Positions 1 through 9,464 of a DNA stretch of 64,000 nucleotides are shown here, piece by piece (positions within the stretch are counted from its first letter, which is position 1; each line of letters begins with the position of its first letter). A program made the translations under genes and the position numbers. The notes under the pieces were generated by a model that was given only the letters and a program-made list of their open reading frames with translations, was not told where the DNA came from and did not search any database. This DNA is from Nocardioides soli. Its GTDB lineage: Bacteria > Actinomycetota > Actinomycetes > Propionibacteriales > Nocardioidaceae. The DNA lies in the NCBI RefSeq assembly GCF_014191495.1, contig NZ_JACHWR010000004.1:62001-126000 (forward strand), in the 5' to 3' direction.

Positions 1-1455
1 CGCGTGCTTGCGGGCCAGCGCCTCCGCCACCTCGGCCAGGGCGCCGGTCGGCACCGGGTGCTCGCGCCAGGTCGACACCACGAGCAGCCGGGCCGGGCTC
101 TCCTGCGCGACCGCCTCGGTGAGCAGCCGGAGCACCCGCAGGCTGGAGGTGTCGGCCCAGTGCAGGTCGTCGAGCACGAGCAGCAGCGGTGCCCGCTCGG
201 CGGTGTCGAGCACGGTCTGCACGATGCTCTCCCAGGCTCGGAACGCCGCGGCCTGGTCGTCGTCGTCCGCGGCCGACGGCAGCTGCGAGCCGAGCCGCTC
301 GAGCACGGTCGCCCACGGCCACAGCGCGGGCGCGCCGTCGTCCTGCGAGCAGCGGCCCCAGGCGATCGTGACGCCCTGCTCCGCGGCGTACGTCGCGAGC
401 TCGATCGCCAGCCGGCTCTTGCCGATGCCGGGCTCGCCGGTGAGCGCGACGAACGCTGGGGAGGAACCGGCGGCGGCGACCACCTGGTCGACCAGCCCGG
501 TCAGGGCGGCGAGCTCCTCGTCGCGCCCGGCCAGCGACCACGGCCACAGCGCCGGGAACGGCAGTGGAGCGTGCGTCTCGACGCCGGCCGGGGGTGGGTC
601 CGGGACCACGGGGACGTCCCCGGCGGGCGCCGGCGCGGCGGTAGCGATCTGCTCCTGGCGCAGCACCGCGGTCTGGACGGCGCGCAGCTCGGGCCCCGGC
701 TCGAGCCCCAGCTCCTCGTCGAGCAGGTCGCGCACCTCCCGCAGCACGGCCAGGGCGTCGGCCTGCCGCCCCGACCCGGCGAGCGCGAGCGCGCGCAGCG
801 CCCAGGCCCGCTCGCGCAGCTGGTGGACGCGGGTCAGCGCGTCCAGCTCGGCGGCGACGGTCGCGTGCAGGCCGAGCAGGACGCCGACGGCCGCCCGGTC
901 CTCGCTGGCCAGCACCCGCAGCTCCTCGAGCCGGGCCCGCTCGGCGGCGGCCGCGGGCACATCACCGAGCTCGGCGAACGGGACGCCGCGCCACAGCCCC
1001 AGCGCCCGGTCGAGCGAGTCGTGGAGGGCGGCCAGGCCGCCGGCGTCGGGCGATCCCGGTGGCAGGGCGCGGCCCCGGCACAGCGCGTCGGCGAGAGGGG
1101 CGACGAGCGTGTGGGCCGACGACACGGCTGCCTCGAAGTCGGCGGTGTCAAGGTCGTCATCGGGTAACCGGAGCGCGTACCCGGGCTGTTCGGTGACCAG
1201 GAGGGTTGCGGCGGCACGCGTGGTCCGGTCCGGCTCGAGTGCACGGCGGAGCCCGGCGACGTACCCCTGCAGCGTCCCGGACACGCCCGGCGGAGGAGAC
1301 CCGTCCCACACCAGGTCGGCGAGCGTGTCGGCGGACACCGCGCGGCCCCGGTGCAGCGCGAGCGCGGCGAGCAGCGCACGCTGCTTGGGGCCGCCCAGGC
1401 TGACCGGGCCCGACGGGCCGGTGGCCACGGTCGTGCCGAGGACGCCGATCCGCAT
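1..1455 (-). CDS. SARP/AfsR-like transcriptional regulator with ATPase domain (3' end outside window)
   Basis: The reading frame stays open on the minus strand from ATG at 1455 to the window edge, giving 485 codons without a stop. The N-terminus (MRIGVLGTTV) begins a winged-helix DNA-binding domain with PKQRALLAALAL and LADLVWDG, followed by a bacterial transcriptional activator domain to about residue 250. Around residue 340 there is a P-loop, TGEPGIGKSRL, and a Walker B-like LLLVLDDLHWAD follows near residue 430. This order is typical of SARP/AfsR regulators of secondary metabolism or stress genes; further C-terminal sensor or TPR domains are probably cut off. No biosynthetic cluster lies beside it here, so the target is unknown. 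The plus-strand ORFs over this region are shadows. Confidence 0.88.
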   Translation of the reverse strand, partial: MRIGVLGTTVATGPSGPVSLGGPKQRALLAALALHRGRAVSADTLADLVWDGSPPPGVSGTLQGYVAGLRRALEPDRTTRAAATLLVTEQPGYALRLPDDDLDTADFEAAVSSAHTLVAPLADALCRGRALPPGSPDAGGLAALHDSLDRALGLWRGVPFAELGDVPAAAAERARLEELRVLASEDRAAVGVLLGLHATVAAELDALTRVHQLRERAWALRALALAGSGRQADALAVLREVRDLLDEELGLEPGPELRAVQTAVLRQEQIATAAPAPAGDVPVVPDPPPAGVETHAPLPFPALWPWSLAGRDEELAALTGLVDQVVAAAGSSPAFVALTGEPGIGKSRLAIELATYAAEQGVTIAWGRCSQDDGAPALWPWATVLERLGSQLPSAADDDDQAAAFRAWESIVQTVLDTAERAPLLLVLDDLHWADTSSLRVLRLLTEAVAQESPARLLVVSTWREHPVPTGALAEVAEALARKHA

Positions 1456-1612
1456 GGCGGCAGGATAGGGCCGCCGGGGCCGGGGCGTACGTCGATCCCG
1501 CGCGGCATACCGCAACTCCGGGAGAGCCGGCCGCCCGGGCGGAGCCGCTGCGGTGCCACGCCCACCGCGGCGATCGTGGCCGCCGAGCGGCGGCCACGTA
1601 GACTCGCCCGCT

Positions 1613-3535
1613 ATGGGAGTACTCGACTCGATCACGTCGCCACGCGACCTGCGCGGCCTCGACGACGCCCAGCTCGACACGCTCGCCACCGAGATCCGAG
1701 ACTTCCTGATCGCCACCTGCGCCCGCACCGGCGGCCACATCGGCCCCAACCTCGGTGTGGTGGAGCTGACGATGGCGCTGCACCGGGTCTTCGACTCCCC
1801 GAGCGACCGGATCGTCTTCGACACCGGCCACCAGGCCTACGTGCACAAGCTGCTCACGGGGCGCAAGGCCGGCTTCGAGGGGCTGCGCCAGGAGGGTGGC
1901 GTCAGCGGCTATCCCAGCCAGGCCGAGTCCGACCACGACATCGTCGAGAACTCCCACGCCTCGACCGCGCTCAGCTACGCCGACGGGCTCGCCAAGGCCT
2001 ACACGGTCCGGGGCGAGGACCGGCACGTGGTCGCGGTGATCGGTGACGGAGCCCTCACCGGCGGCATGGCCTGGGAGGCGCTGAACAACATCGCCGTGGC
2101 CCGCACCAGCCGGCTGGTGATCGTCGTCAACGACAACGGCCGCTCCTACACGCCGACGATCGGCGGCCTGGCCAACGCGCTCACCGCGCTGCGCACCAAC
2201 CCGCGCTACGAGAACGTCCTCGACCTGGTCAAGCGGCGCCTGAACGCCGTGCCGGGCGTCGGACCCGCGGCGTACGACGCCCTGCATGCGATGAAGAAGG
2301 GGCTCAAGGACGCGCTGGCGCCGCAGGGCCTCTTCGAGGACCTGGGACTCAAGTACGTCGGCCCCGTCGACGGCCACGACCGGGTGGCGATGGAGCAGGT
2401 GCTGGCGCAGGCCAAGCGGTTCAACGCGCCGGTGATCGTGCACGCGATCACCCGGAAGGGCTACGGCTACGATCCGGCCGAGCGGCACGAGGCCGACCAG
2501 TTCCACGGGCCCGGCCCCTTCGACGTGCAGACCGGGGCGGAGAAGCCCAAGGGCCTGATCTGGACCGACCACTTCTCCGACGCGATCGTCGAGATCGGCC
2601 AGCGTCGTCCCGACGTGGTCGCCATCACCGCCGCGATGATGCACCCCGTGGGGCTCGACAAGTTCCAGGCGCGGTTCCCCGACCGCACCTTCGACGTGGG
2701 CATCGCCGAGCAGCATGCCGCCACCTCGGCGGCGGGCCTGGCGCTCGGTGGCCTGCACCCGGTGTTCGCCGTGTACGGCACCTTCCTCAACCGCGCCTTC
2801 GACCAGGTGCTCATGGACGTCGCGCTGCACAGGTGCGGCGTCACCTTCGTCCTGGACCGGTCCGGCGTGACCGGCGACGACGGGGCGAGCCACAACGGCA
2901 TGTGGGACATGTCGATCCTCCAGGTGGTGCCCGGGCTGCGGCTCGCGGCGCCGCGCGACGCGACCCGGCTGCGCGAACTGATCAACGAGGCCGTCGAGGT
3001 CGATGACGCCCCGACCGTGGTGCGCTACCCGAAGGGCCCGCCGCCCGAGGACATCGAGGCCGTCGGCCGGGCCGGCGGCTGCGACGTGCTGGTGCGCAAC
3101 GGCACCAAGGACGTCCTCGTCGTCGCGGTCGGCTCGATGGCGACCGTGGCCGTGGGCGTGGCCGACCGGCTGATCGCCCAGGGCATCGGCGTCACCGTCG
3201 TCGACCCGCGCTGGGTGAAGCCCGTCGATCCCGCGATCATCGAGCTCGCCCGCGAGCACCGGCTCGTGGTCAGCATCGAGGACAACGGCGAGACCGGCGG
3301 CTGCGGTGCGGTGCTGCTGCAGACCCTCAACGCCGCCGGCGTGCACACGCCGTTCCGTCTGCACGGCATCCCGCAGGAGTTCCTGAGCCACGCCAAGCGT
3401 GCCGCGATCCTTGAGCGGATCGGACTCACCCCGCAGGCGATCGCCCTGTCCATCGTCGAGGAGATGGGCATCGTGGAAGACATGACCTCGCTCTCCGACG
3501 GTCGTTCTCCCCTCGATGTCGGGCACACGACGTAG
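1613..3535 (+). CDS. dxs: 1-deoxy-D-xylulose-5-phosphate synthase
   Basis: A 640-aa thiamine-diphosphate enzyme that condenses pyruvate and glyceraldehyde 3-phosphate, the first step of the MEP isoprenoid pathway, in the cytoplasm. The ThDP/Mg motif GDGALTGGMAWEALN lies near residue 145, the acidic catalytic motif VGIAEQHA near 367, and the transketolase-like DRSGVTGDDGASHNG near 420. Length is normal for the family. ATG 1613 (MGVLDSI) is preferred over the upstream in-frame GTG because the conserved Dxs sequence begins there. It is a single gene; a lipoprotein gene starts just after its end. The N-terminal part lacks the usual long insertion found in some homologues, but all motifs appear intact. 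Confidence 0.96.
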   Translation: MGVLDSITSPRDLRGLDDAQLDTLATEIRDFLIATCARTGGHIGPNLGVVELTMALHRVFDSPSDRIVFDTGHQAYVHKLLTGRKAGFEGLRQEGGVSGYPSQAESDHDIVENSHASTALSYADGLAKAYTVRGEDRHVVAVIGDGALTGGMAWEALNNIAVARTSRLVIVVNDNGRSYTPTIGGLANALTALRTNPRYENVLDLVKRRLNAVPGVGPAAYDALHAMKKGLKDALAPQGLFEDLGLKYVGPVDGHDRVAMEQVLAQAKRFNAPVIVHAITRKGYGYDPAERHEADQFHGPGPFDVQTGAEKPKGLIWTDHFSDAIVEIGQRRPDVVAITAAMMHPVGLDKFQARFPDRTFDVGIAEQHAATSAAGLALGGLHPVFAVYGTFLNRAFDQVLMDVALHRCGVTFVLDRSGVTGDDGASHNGMWDMSILQVVPGLRLAAPRDATRLRELINEAVEVDDAPTVVRYPKGPPPEDIEAVGRAGGCDVLVRNGTKDVLVVAVGSMATVAVGVADRLIAQGIGVTVVDPRWVKPVDPAIIELAREHRLVVSIEDNGETGGCGAVLLQTLNAAGVHTPFRLHGIPQEFLSHAKRAAILERIGLTPQAIALSIVEEMGIVEDMTSLSDGRSPLDVGHTT

Positions 3536-3551
3536 CCATCGCCCGATCGCG

Positions 3552-4751
3552 ATGCCGCTGGTCCGGGGGCTGCTGGCCCTGGGGCTGGCGGGCATCGCCC
3601 TCGTCGGCTGCGCCGACGACCACCCGCCGCAGCCCGCGCCCGCACCGGCCGCCGACGTCGCCGCGGCGGTCGAGCACGCGCTGCAGGCCCGGGCCGCGGC
3701 CGTGCGCCGGGCCCGTCCGGAGGCCTTCGAGCGGACCCTGGGCGGCGGCGCCCGGTTCCGGGAGCAGCAGCGCACCTGGTACGCCAACCTGACCCAGCTC
3801 CCGCTCGAGCGGTTCGGCTACCGCTTCGACCCGGCGAGCCTGGTGCGCGACGGCGACGGCTACTGGGCGATCGTCGACGAGGTGCTCCAGCTCGACGGGT
3901 ACGACGCGGAGCCCGTCATCACGTCCGACCGGTTCCGCTTCGCCCCGGCCGCCGGTGGGCGCGGCCGGCTGCGGCTGGTGTCGGTGGCCGACCGGGGCTG
4001 GGAGGCGGCGCACCGGGTGCAGCCGCAGCCGTGGGACGTCGGCCCGGTCGAGGTGCGGGCCGGCTTCGGCGTGCTCGGCATCTTCGACGCCGGATCGGTC
4101 GCGACCGCCGGCTCGCTGCTCACCTCCGTCGAGGCCGGCATCGCCGACGTGTCCGTGCTGGTGCCCCACGAGTGGTCCAGGTCCGTGGTCGTCTACGCGC
4201 TGTCGGACCCGACGTTCATGGCCGGCCTGGAGGACGTCCCCGGCGACGACCCGGAGCAGCTCGACGCGGTGTCCTTCCCGGTGGGTGCGGGCACCAGGTT
4301 CGTGCTCAACCCGCGCATCGTCGACCGGGCCGGCCCCGGCAGGGACCGGCTGGTGCGCCACGAGCTCACCCACGTCGCGATCGGCACTGCCGACGACCTC
4401 GCGCCGATCTGGGTCTCGGAGGGGCTCGCGGAGTGGGTGTCGGTGCAGTCGCTGCCGCCCGAGGACCGACGCATCCCCGACGCCGCCGTGGCCGCGGCCG
4501 AGGAGGGCGTCCCCGACCTGCCGGACGACGGGTCCTTCAACGACGAGGACTCCCAGGCCCACTACGGCTTGGCGTGGTGGGCGATCGAGTACGTCGCCGA
4601 CTCCTACGGCGAGCAGGCGCCCTGGCTGCTGCTCGACGCGCTCGGGGCGGAGGGGGCCGACACCGAGCAGGTGTTGCGCGATCAGTGGGGCACCACGACG
4701 GGGGAGCTCGCCGAGCAGGCGGAGAGGCTGATCCTCGCGACCTACCGCTGA
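3552..4751 (+). CDS. Putative lipoprotein zinc metallopeptidase (HExxH type)
   Basis: A 399-aa exported protein. The start at 3552 places a signal peptide directly at the N-terminus, ending in a lipobox LVGC with the lipidated Cys at about residue 20. A gluzincin-like HELTH motif sits at about 270-274, followed by a likely third zinc ligand Glu near 290 in WVSEGLAEW. The spacing fits peptidase clan MA(E). The N-terminal half has no recognised domain and resembles an NTF2-like fold only loosely. It probably acts at the outer face of the membrane on peptides or cell-wall proteins; the substrate is unknown. An alternative ATG at 3516 overlaps the end of dxs and would push the signal peptide inward. 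Confidence 0.8.
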   Translation: MPLVRGLLALGLAGIALVGCADDHPPQPAPAPAADVAAAVEHALQARAAAVRRARPEAFERTLGGGARFREQQRTWYANLTQLPLERFGYRFDPASLVRDGDGYWAIVDEVLQLDGYDAEPVITSDRFRFAPAAGGRGRLRLVSVADRGWEAAHRVQPQPWDVGPVEVRAGFGVLGIFDAGSVATAGSLLTSVEAGIADVSVLVPHEWSRSVVVYALSDPTFMAGLEDVPGDDPEQLDAVSFPVGAGTRFVLNPRIVDRAGPGRDRLVRHELTHVAIGTADDLAPIWVSEGLAEWVSVQSLPPEDRRIPDAAVAAAEEGVPDLPDDGSFNDEDSQAHYGLAWWAIEYVADSYGEQAPWLLLDALGAEGADTEQVLRDQWGTTTGELAEQAERLILATYR

Positions 4752-4800
4752 CCCGGCGGGGCCTGGTTTCGGCCGGCGCACCGGAGGACAGTGTCAGGAC

Positions 4801-6306
4801 ATGAACCTGTTCCGCACCAAGTCGATCGAGCGGTCTATCGCCGACACCGACGATCCGGACCACAGGCTCCGGAAGGACCTCGGCGCCGCCGACCTCGTCG
4901 TGTTCGGCGTCGGCGTCATCATCGGCGCCGGCATCTTCGTGCTCACCGGCACCGTGGCCGCCTCCAACTCCGGCCCCGCCCTGGCGCTGAGCTTCCTGAT
5001 CGCCGCCGTGGCGTGCGGTCTCGCGGGCCTGTGCTACGCCGAGTTCGCCTCGACGGTGCCGGTCGCCGGCTCGGCGTACACCTTCAGCTACGCCACGCTC
5101 GGCGAGCTGATCGCGTGGGTGATCGGCTGGGACCTGGTGCTGGAGTTCACGATCGGCTCCGCGGCGCTGTCGGTCAGCTTCTCCGGGTACCTCCAGGAGC
5201 TGCTCGACGGGACGGCCTTCGAGCTGCCGACGGCGCTGTCGTCGGCCTCCGAGGGCGTCATCGACCTGCCCGCCGTGGTCGTCGCGCTCGTCGTGATGGG
5301 CCTGCTCATCCGCGGCACGAAGTTCTCGAGCCGGGTCAACCAGGTCGTGGTGGCCATCAAGATCGCCGTGGTGGTGACCGTCATCGTCGTCGGGATCGCC
5401 TACGTCGACCCGTCGAACTGGGTGCCGTTCATCCCCGAGTCCCAACCGGTCCCCGAGGGCGAGGGCGGTTTCAGACAGCTGCCGCTGATCACCTCGCTCT
5501 TCGGCATCGAGCCGGCCGTCTACGGCTTCGCGGGCGTGGTCGCCGGCGCGGCCATCGTGTTCTTCGCCTTCATCGGCTTCGACATCGTGGCCACCACGGC
5601 CGAGGAGGCGCGCAACCCGCAGCGCGACGTGCCGATCGGCATCCTCGGGTCGCTCGCGATCGTGACGCTGCTGTACGCCGCGGTCAGCCTGGTCGTCACC
5701 GGCATCCAGCCCTACACCGAGATCGATCCGGACGACGCCGCCCCGCTCGCCACGGCGTTCGACGCCGCCGGCGTGGAGTGGATGGGCAACCTGATCTCGA
5801 TCGGCGCGTGCATCGGACTGGTGGTGGTCGCGATGATCCTGATGCTCGGGCAGTGCCGGGTCGCGTTCGCAATGGGCCGCGACGGGCTGCTGCCGCGCTG
5901 GATCTCGAAGGTGCACCCGACCTACGGCACGCCGTACCGGATCACGCTCATCACCGGTTGCGTGGTCGCCGCGATCGCCGGCTTCGTCGACCTGACGACG
6001 CTCGCGAACCTGGTGAACATCGGCACTCTCTTCGCCTTCATCCTGGTCAGCATCGCGGTCGTCGTGCTCCGCCGCACCCGGCCCGACCTCCCGCGCGCCT
6101 TCCGCACGCCGATCGTGCCGGTGGTCGCGGGCCTGTCCGTGCTGATGTGCCTCTACCTGATGCTCAACCTGACCGGCGAGACCTGGGAGCGGTTCGTGAT
6201 CTGGATGCTGATCGGGTTCGTCGTCTACTTCGCCTACGGGCGCCGGCATTCGCGGCTGAACGAGGAGAGCGAGACCGCCGAGGCCGTCGAACCGGAGTCC
6301 CGCTGA
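4801..6306 (+). CDS. APC-family amino-acid permease
   Basis: A 501-aa integral membrane protein with about 12 hydrophobic segments. The first helix carries the APC signature GVGVIIGAGIFVLTG, and an FIGFDIVATTAEE segment lies near residue 260; both are typical of the cationic amino-acid transporter branch (YfnA/CAT-like). It should import amino acids by proton symport across the cytoplasmic membrane. The ATG is preceded by GGAGGACAG about ten bases upstream. It stands alone between the lipoprotein gene and a palindromic repeat that probably ends transcription. The exact substrate cannot be read from sequence. Confidence 0.9.
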   Translation: MNLFRTKSIERSIADTDDPDHRLRKDLGAADLVVFGVGVIIGAGIFVLTGTVAASNSGPALALSFLIAAVACGLAGLCYAEFASTVPVAGSAYTFSYATLGELIAWVIGWDLVLEFTIGSAALSVSFSGYLQELLDGTAFELPTALSSASEGVIDLPAVVVALVVMGLLIRGTKFSSRVNQVVVAIKIAVVVTVIVVGIAYVDPSNWVPFIPESQPVPEGEGGFRQLPLITSLFGIEPAVYGFAGVVAGAAIVFFAFIGFDIVATTAEEARNPQRDVPIGILGSLAIVTLLYAAVSLVVTGIQPYTEIDPDDAAPLATAFDAAGVEWMGNLISIGACIGLVVVAMILMLGQCRVAFAMGRDGLLPRWISKVHPTYGTPYRITLITGCVVAAIAGFVDLTTLANLVNIGTLFAFILVSIAVVVLRRTRPDLPRAFRTPIVPVVAGLSVLMCLYLMLNLTGETWERFVIWMLIGFVVYFAYGRRHSRLNEESETAEAVEPESR

Positions 6307-6322
6307 CGCAGCCTGTCCGAGG

Positions 6323-6419
6323 CGGTGGTTTCGAGGCTCAGGCGCAGAGCGCCTTCGCACCTCAACCACCGTCACGCTGGTTGAGGTGCGAGGGCCGCCA
6401 GGCCCGAGCCTCGAAACCA
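6323..6419. repeat. Double palindromic REP-like element (GGTTTCGAG/CCTCAACCACC family)
   Basis: Two adjacent hairpins share the same edges: a unit starting GGTGGTTTCGAGGCTC and ending CACCTCAACCACC, then an inverted unit starting GGTTGAGGTGCGAGG and ending GAGCCTCGAAACC. The same family occurs at 50221-50262 and 54202-54354. It lies between convergent genes, so it can also act as a bidirectional terminator. Confidence 0.8.
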
Positions 6420-6434
6420 TCCCAGCCCGAGACC

Positions 6435-7055
6435 TCAGCCCTCCTTGCGCGCCACGATCTGGCCGAGCACGCCGTACCCCAGGCAGAGGTGGACGAACGA
6501 CACGACGCCGGCGACGGTGCTGCCGAAGATGCCGAACGTCGGGACCACGATCGGGCCCCAGCTCTCGGCGATGAGCGGCCAGAAGCGCTCCTTGCCGTGC
6601 CAGCGGCCGGCGACGGCGACGCGGATGCCGATGAAGAACATGCCGAGCATCGACAGCGGCCAGAACGCGTCGAGCATCGCCCAGCCGGCCTGATCGAGAT
6701 CGCTGACGCCGATGCCGTCCGCGATCGTCGACCCGATCGCCAGGAGCAGCAGCGCGACCTCGAAGCGGAGGAAGAACCGGGCGAGCCGGCCCGCACCGAG
6801 TGCCCTGGTCGCGTAGAGGACGGAGAGCAGGCCGAGCAGGCCGAGCTGGAACGTGCCGGAGGTGATCGACGACAGCGCCTCCTCGAACGATCCGGAGGGG
6901 TCGGTGCCGAAGATCAGCGAGTCGGTGCCCCACGCGACGGCGCCGATGCTCAGCAGTATGCCGCGCTTGAAGAAGGGGCGGGTGGGTCCGGTCGACGCGG
7001 CCGCCGGACGGCGTACGTCGGAGCGGGCGGGAGCGGGAGTCTGCTCGAGGGTCAT
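6435..7055 (-). CDS. Uncharacterised integral membrane protein
   Basis: A 206-aa protein with a polar Pro/Ala-rich N-terminus of about 30 residues and then roughly five to six hydrophobic segments, for example FQLGLLGLLSVLYA and LSMLGMFFIGIRVAVAG. I do not recognise a named family. A conserved-looking motif GKERFWPLIAESW lies between two helices. The start at 7055 follows a GGAGAA Shine-Dalgarno. The gene is transcribed away from the two-component system at 7232-10133, and the shared upstream region carries a 24-bp palindrome. It is therefore a plausible target of that system, but this is inference. Confidence 0.7.
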   Translation of the reverse strand: MTLEQTPAPARSDVRRPAAASTGPTRPFFKRGILLSIGAVAWGTDSLIFGTDPSGSFEEALSSITSGTFQLGLLGLLSVLYATRALGAGRLARFFLRFEVALLLLAIGSTIADGIGVSDLDQAGWAMLDAFWPLSMLGMFFIGIRVAVAGRWHGKERFWPLIAESWGPIVVPTFGIFGSTVAGVVSFVHLCLGYGVLGQIVARKEG

Positions 7056-7165
7056 GGGATTCTCCTGGGTGTGGGGCGGCACCGGAAGCCGTCCGATGAC
7101 CGGAACACTCCCGGGTCCGGCGGCCCGGGCAGCAGGGAGCGGCGTCCCTCGTCCGGTCCTCCGCC

Positions 7166-7189
7166 GGTGTCCCGCGGGCGCGGGACACC
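7166..7189. promoter_or_regulatory. Palindromic operator candidate between divergent genes
   Basis: Arms GGTGTCCCGC and GCGGGACACC are perfect inverted repeats around a 4-base centre, in the intergenic region between the membrane protein (start 7055) and the histidine kinase (start 7232). A further GGGAC half-site follows at 7196. It could bind the LuxR-type response regulator encoded at 9465-10133. Confidence 0.5.
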
Positions 7190-7231
7190 GATCCCGGGAC
7201 GGCGGGACGCCGCGCGCTCGATACTTCTCGG

Positions 7232-9274
7232 GTGACCCCCGCTCGCCTGCCCGCCGCCGTCGTCGCGGTGCTCGCACTCGCGATGCTCGGGCTGTGCGTC
7301 GCCCTGGACCTCGTCAACGATCCGGCGGACCGCACCCGGGCGATGATGGGCTGGGGCACGATCTCGGCGTGTGTCGGTGCGATCGCCGTGGCCACCCAGG
7401 TGCCGGTGCTCTGGCGTCACCCCCGTCACCCGATCGCGTGGGTGATCACGCTGACCGGCCTGCTGTGGTCGCTCGACGGGCTCGGCGAGTCCTGGGCGGC
7501 GTACGGCATGGCGCACCCGCCGTACCCGCCGCTGACCGGCGTCGCGGTGTGGCTGGTCGCCCAGGTCGGTGCGTTCCTGTTGGTCGGGCTGCCGCTGGTG
7601 CTGGTGCTCTACCCGACCGGCCGGCTGATGCCCGGCCGGTGGCGGGTCGTCAGCATCCTGGTCGTCGTGATGGCGGCTGCGCTGCCGCTGCTGCTGCTCT
7701 TCGCGCCGGTCTCGGCGCTCACCGCGGACGGCTTCGAGATGCCGATGGAGACCGGTATGCCCGAGCTCCCCGTGCCGGGGGACGTCTTCGTCCGCCTGCT
7801 GTCGGTCGGTCGGATGCTGACGCTCCTGTCGCTCCCGCTGGCCGTCGCGGTGATCTTCGTCCGGCAGCGCCGCGCCAGCGGGCGCGAGCGCACCCAGCTG
7901 CGCTGGCTGCTCTGGGCCGCGGTGATGTGCCTGGTGATGAGCGGGATCGCGGTCTGGCTGCACAACGGCTGGATCGTGACGGCCGCGCTGATGCTGGCGC
8001 TGGCCGTCACCGGGGCGTCGATCGCGATCGGCATCCTCGACCCGGAGGTGCGCGACGTCGACGCGCTGATGGGCGGCACGGTGGTCTGGGCGACGGTGGC
8101 GGGCACCGTCATCGTGCTCGACCTGCTGCTGGTCGCCGTGCTCGACGGGGTGCTCGGCGAGCGTCTCGACCAGCGCGACGCGACGCTCCTGCTGCTGCTC
8201 GTCGCGGTGACCATCTACGCGCCGGTCCGCTCCCGGATCACCGCGCTGGTCCGCCGGGCGCTCGTCGGTCGGCGGGGCGACCGGTACTCCGTCGTCACCG
8301 AGCTGGCCGCGCGCCTGGAGGAGTCCGGCGACGTGCGCACCCAGCTGCCCGAGCTGGCGCGCGCCGTCGCGGCCGCGTTCAAGCTCGACTACGTGCGCGT
8401 CGAGGTGTTCGGGCACGCGGGCGGCACGATCACGGCGACGTACGGCGAGCGTCCGCGCGAGACCCGCGAGGTGCCGATCCGGTACGTCGAGGAGGAGGTC
8501 GGCCGGCTGGAGCTGCCGGCGCGCGGGGTGCGGTCGATGCTGTCGACGCGCGACCAGGCGCTGCTCTTCGACATCGTGCGCCAGGCGGCGATGGCGGTGC
8601 GCAGCGCGCGGCTCGCCGACGACCTGCAGCGCTCCCGCGAGCAGCTGGTGCTGGCCCGGGAGGAGGACCGGCGCCGGATCCGGCGCGACCTGCACGACGG
8701 GCTCGGGCCCGTGCTGGGCGGGGTGGCGATGCGCCTCGACGCGGCCGGCAACGCACTGGACCGCGACCCGGAGACCACCCGGCAGCTGGTCGCGCGGTCG
8801 CGGCAGGACATCACCGACGCCCTGGCCGACGTCCGCCGCCTCGTGCACGGGCTGCGCCCACCCGCGCTGGACGATCTGGGGCTGCTCGCCGCGCTCGACC
8901 AGCAGGCGGAGCGGATGAGCACCGCGTCGCTCGCGGTGACCGTCGGCGCCGAGGACGTGCCGGCGCTGTCGGCCGCGGTCGAGGTCGCGGCGTACCGGAT
9001 CGCGTCGGAGGCGCTCGCCAACGCCGCCCGCCACGCCGGTGCCCGGCACGCCGCGGTGCGCCTCGTGGGCGACCACGACGCGCTGCTCGTCGAGGTCGGC
9101 GACGACGGGGCCGGCATCGGCGCCGACGTGGTCGCGGGCGTGGGACTGCGGTCGATCCGCGAGCGCGCCGAGGAGCTCGGCGGCCGCACCGAGATCACCT
9201 GCCCGAGCGAGGGTGGCACGCTGGTGCGTGCCTGGCTGCCGATGACACCGACCCTCGCCGAGGAGGCCCGATGA
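7232..9274 (+). CDS. NarL-family sensor histidine kinase
   Basis: A 680-aa membrane sensor kinase. The first 270 residues contain about eight hydrophobic segments, followed by a GAF-like region around 350-460. The HisKA_3 H-box is EEDRRRIRRDLHDGLGP with the phospho-acceptor His at about 488. An N-box-like ASEALANAARHAGA lies near 590 and the ATP lid has GDDGAGIG and GVGLRSIRERA. It should phosphorylate the response regulator encoded 190 bp downstream. GTG at 7232 is the first start after the operator-like palindrome, and the protein begins with a hydrophobic helix. The signal sensed is unknown; similar kinases in actinobacteria respond to envelope stress or redox change. Confidence 0.92.
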   Translation: MTPARLPAAVVAVLALAMLGLCVALDLVNDPADRTRAMMGWGTISACVGAIAVATQVPVLWRHPRHPIAWVITLTGLLWSLDGLGESWAAYGMAHPPYPPLTGVAVWLVAQVGAFLLVGLPLVLVLYPTGRLMPGRWRVVSILVVVMAAALPLLLLFAPVSALTADGFEMPMETGMPELPVPGDVFVRLLSVGRMLTLLSLPLAVAVIFVRQRRASGRERTQLRWLLWAAVMCLVMSGIAVWLHNGWIVTAALMLALAVTGASIAIGILDPEVRDVDALMGGTVVWATVAGTVIVLDLLLVAVLDGVLGERLDQRDATLLLLLVAVTIYAPVRSRITALVRRALVGRRGDRYSVVTELAARLEESGDVRTQLPELARAVAAAFKLDYVRVEVFGHAGGTITATYGERPRETREVPIRYVEEEVGRLELPARGVRSMLSTRDQALLFDIVRQAAMAVRSARLADDLQRSREQLVLAREEDRRRIRRDLHDGLGPVLGGVAMRLDAAGNALDRDPETTRQLVARSRQDITDALADVRRLVHGLRPPALDDLGLLAALDQQAERMSTASLAVTVGAEDVPALSAAVEVAAYRIASEALANAARHAGARHAAVRLVGDHDALLVEVGDDGAGIGADVVAGVGLRSIRERAEELGGRTEITCPSEGGTLVRAWLPMTPTLAEEAR

Positions 9275-9307
9275 GCTGGTTGTGTCGATCGCGTGTCGCC
9301 CCGGTCG

Positions 9308-9396
9308 GCGGTGGGTGCTCCACCTCGTCGGCGCGGTGTTCGGTGGACAGCTCACCGCCGGCCGGGCGGGGGGCGGGGAAGCGGTGGGTGCTCCAC
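9308..9396. repeat. 16-bp direct repeat pair in kinase-regulator spacer
   Basis: GCGGTGGGTGCTCCAC occurs at 9308-9323 and again at 9381-9396. A partly palindromic relative, GGTGGGTCGCCCACC, lies at about 9416-9430. The spacer between the kinase and the regulator is unusually long (190 bp) for such a pair and otherwise has no gene. Confidence 0.7.
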
Positions 9397-9464
9397 GTTT
9401 CTGGGCCGGCAGCAGGTGGGTCGCCCACCGCCGCCCGGGCCCGGCGGCACGAGGAGGTGGGTCG

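Noticed and set aside
4..1468. Long plus-strand ORFs at the left edge
   Set aside because: They are antisense shadows of the SARP-like regulator, whose minus-strand frame has clear domains.
1157..3787. 876-aa minus-strand ORF over dxs
   Set aside because: High-GC antisense frame; Arg/Val/Gly-rich sequence without domains, opposite an unmistakable dxs.
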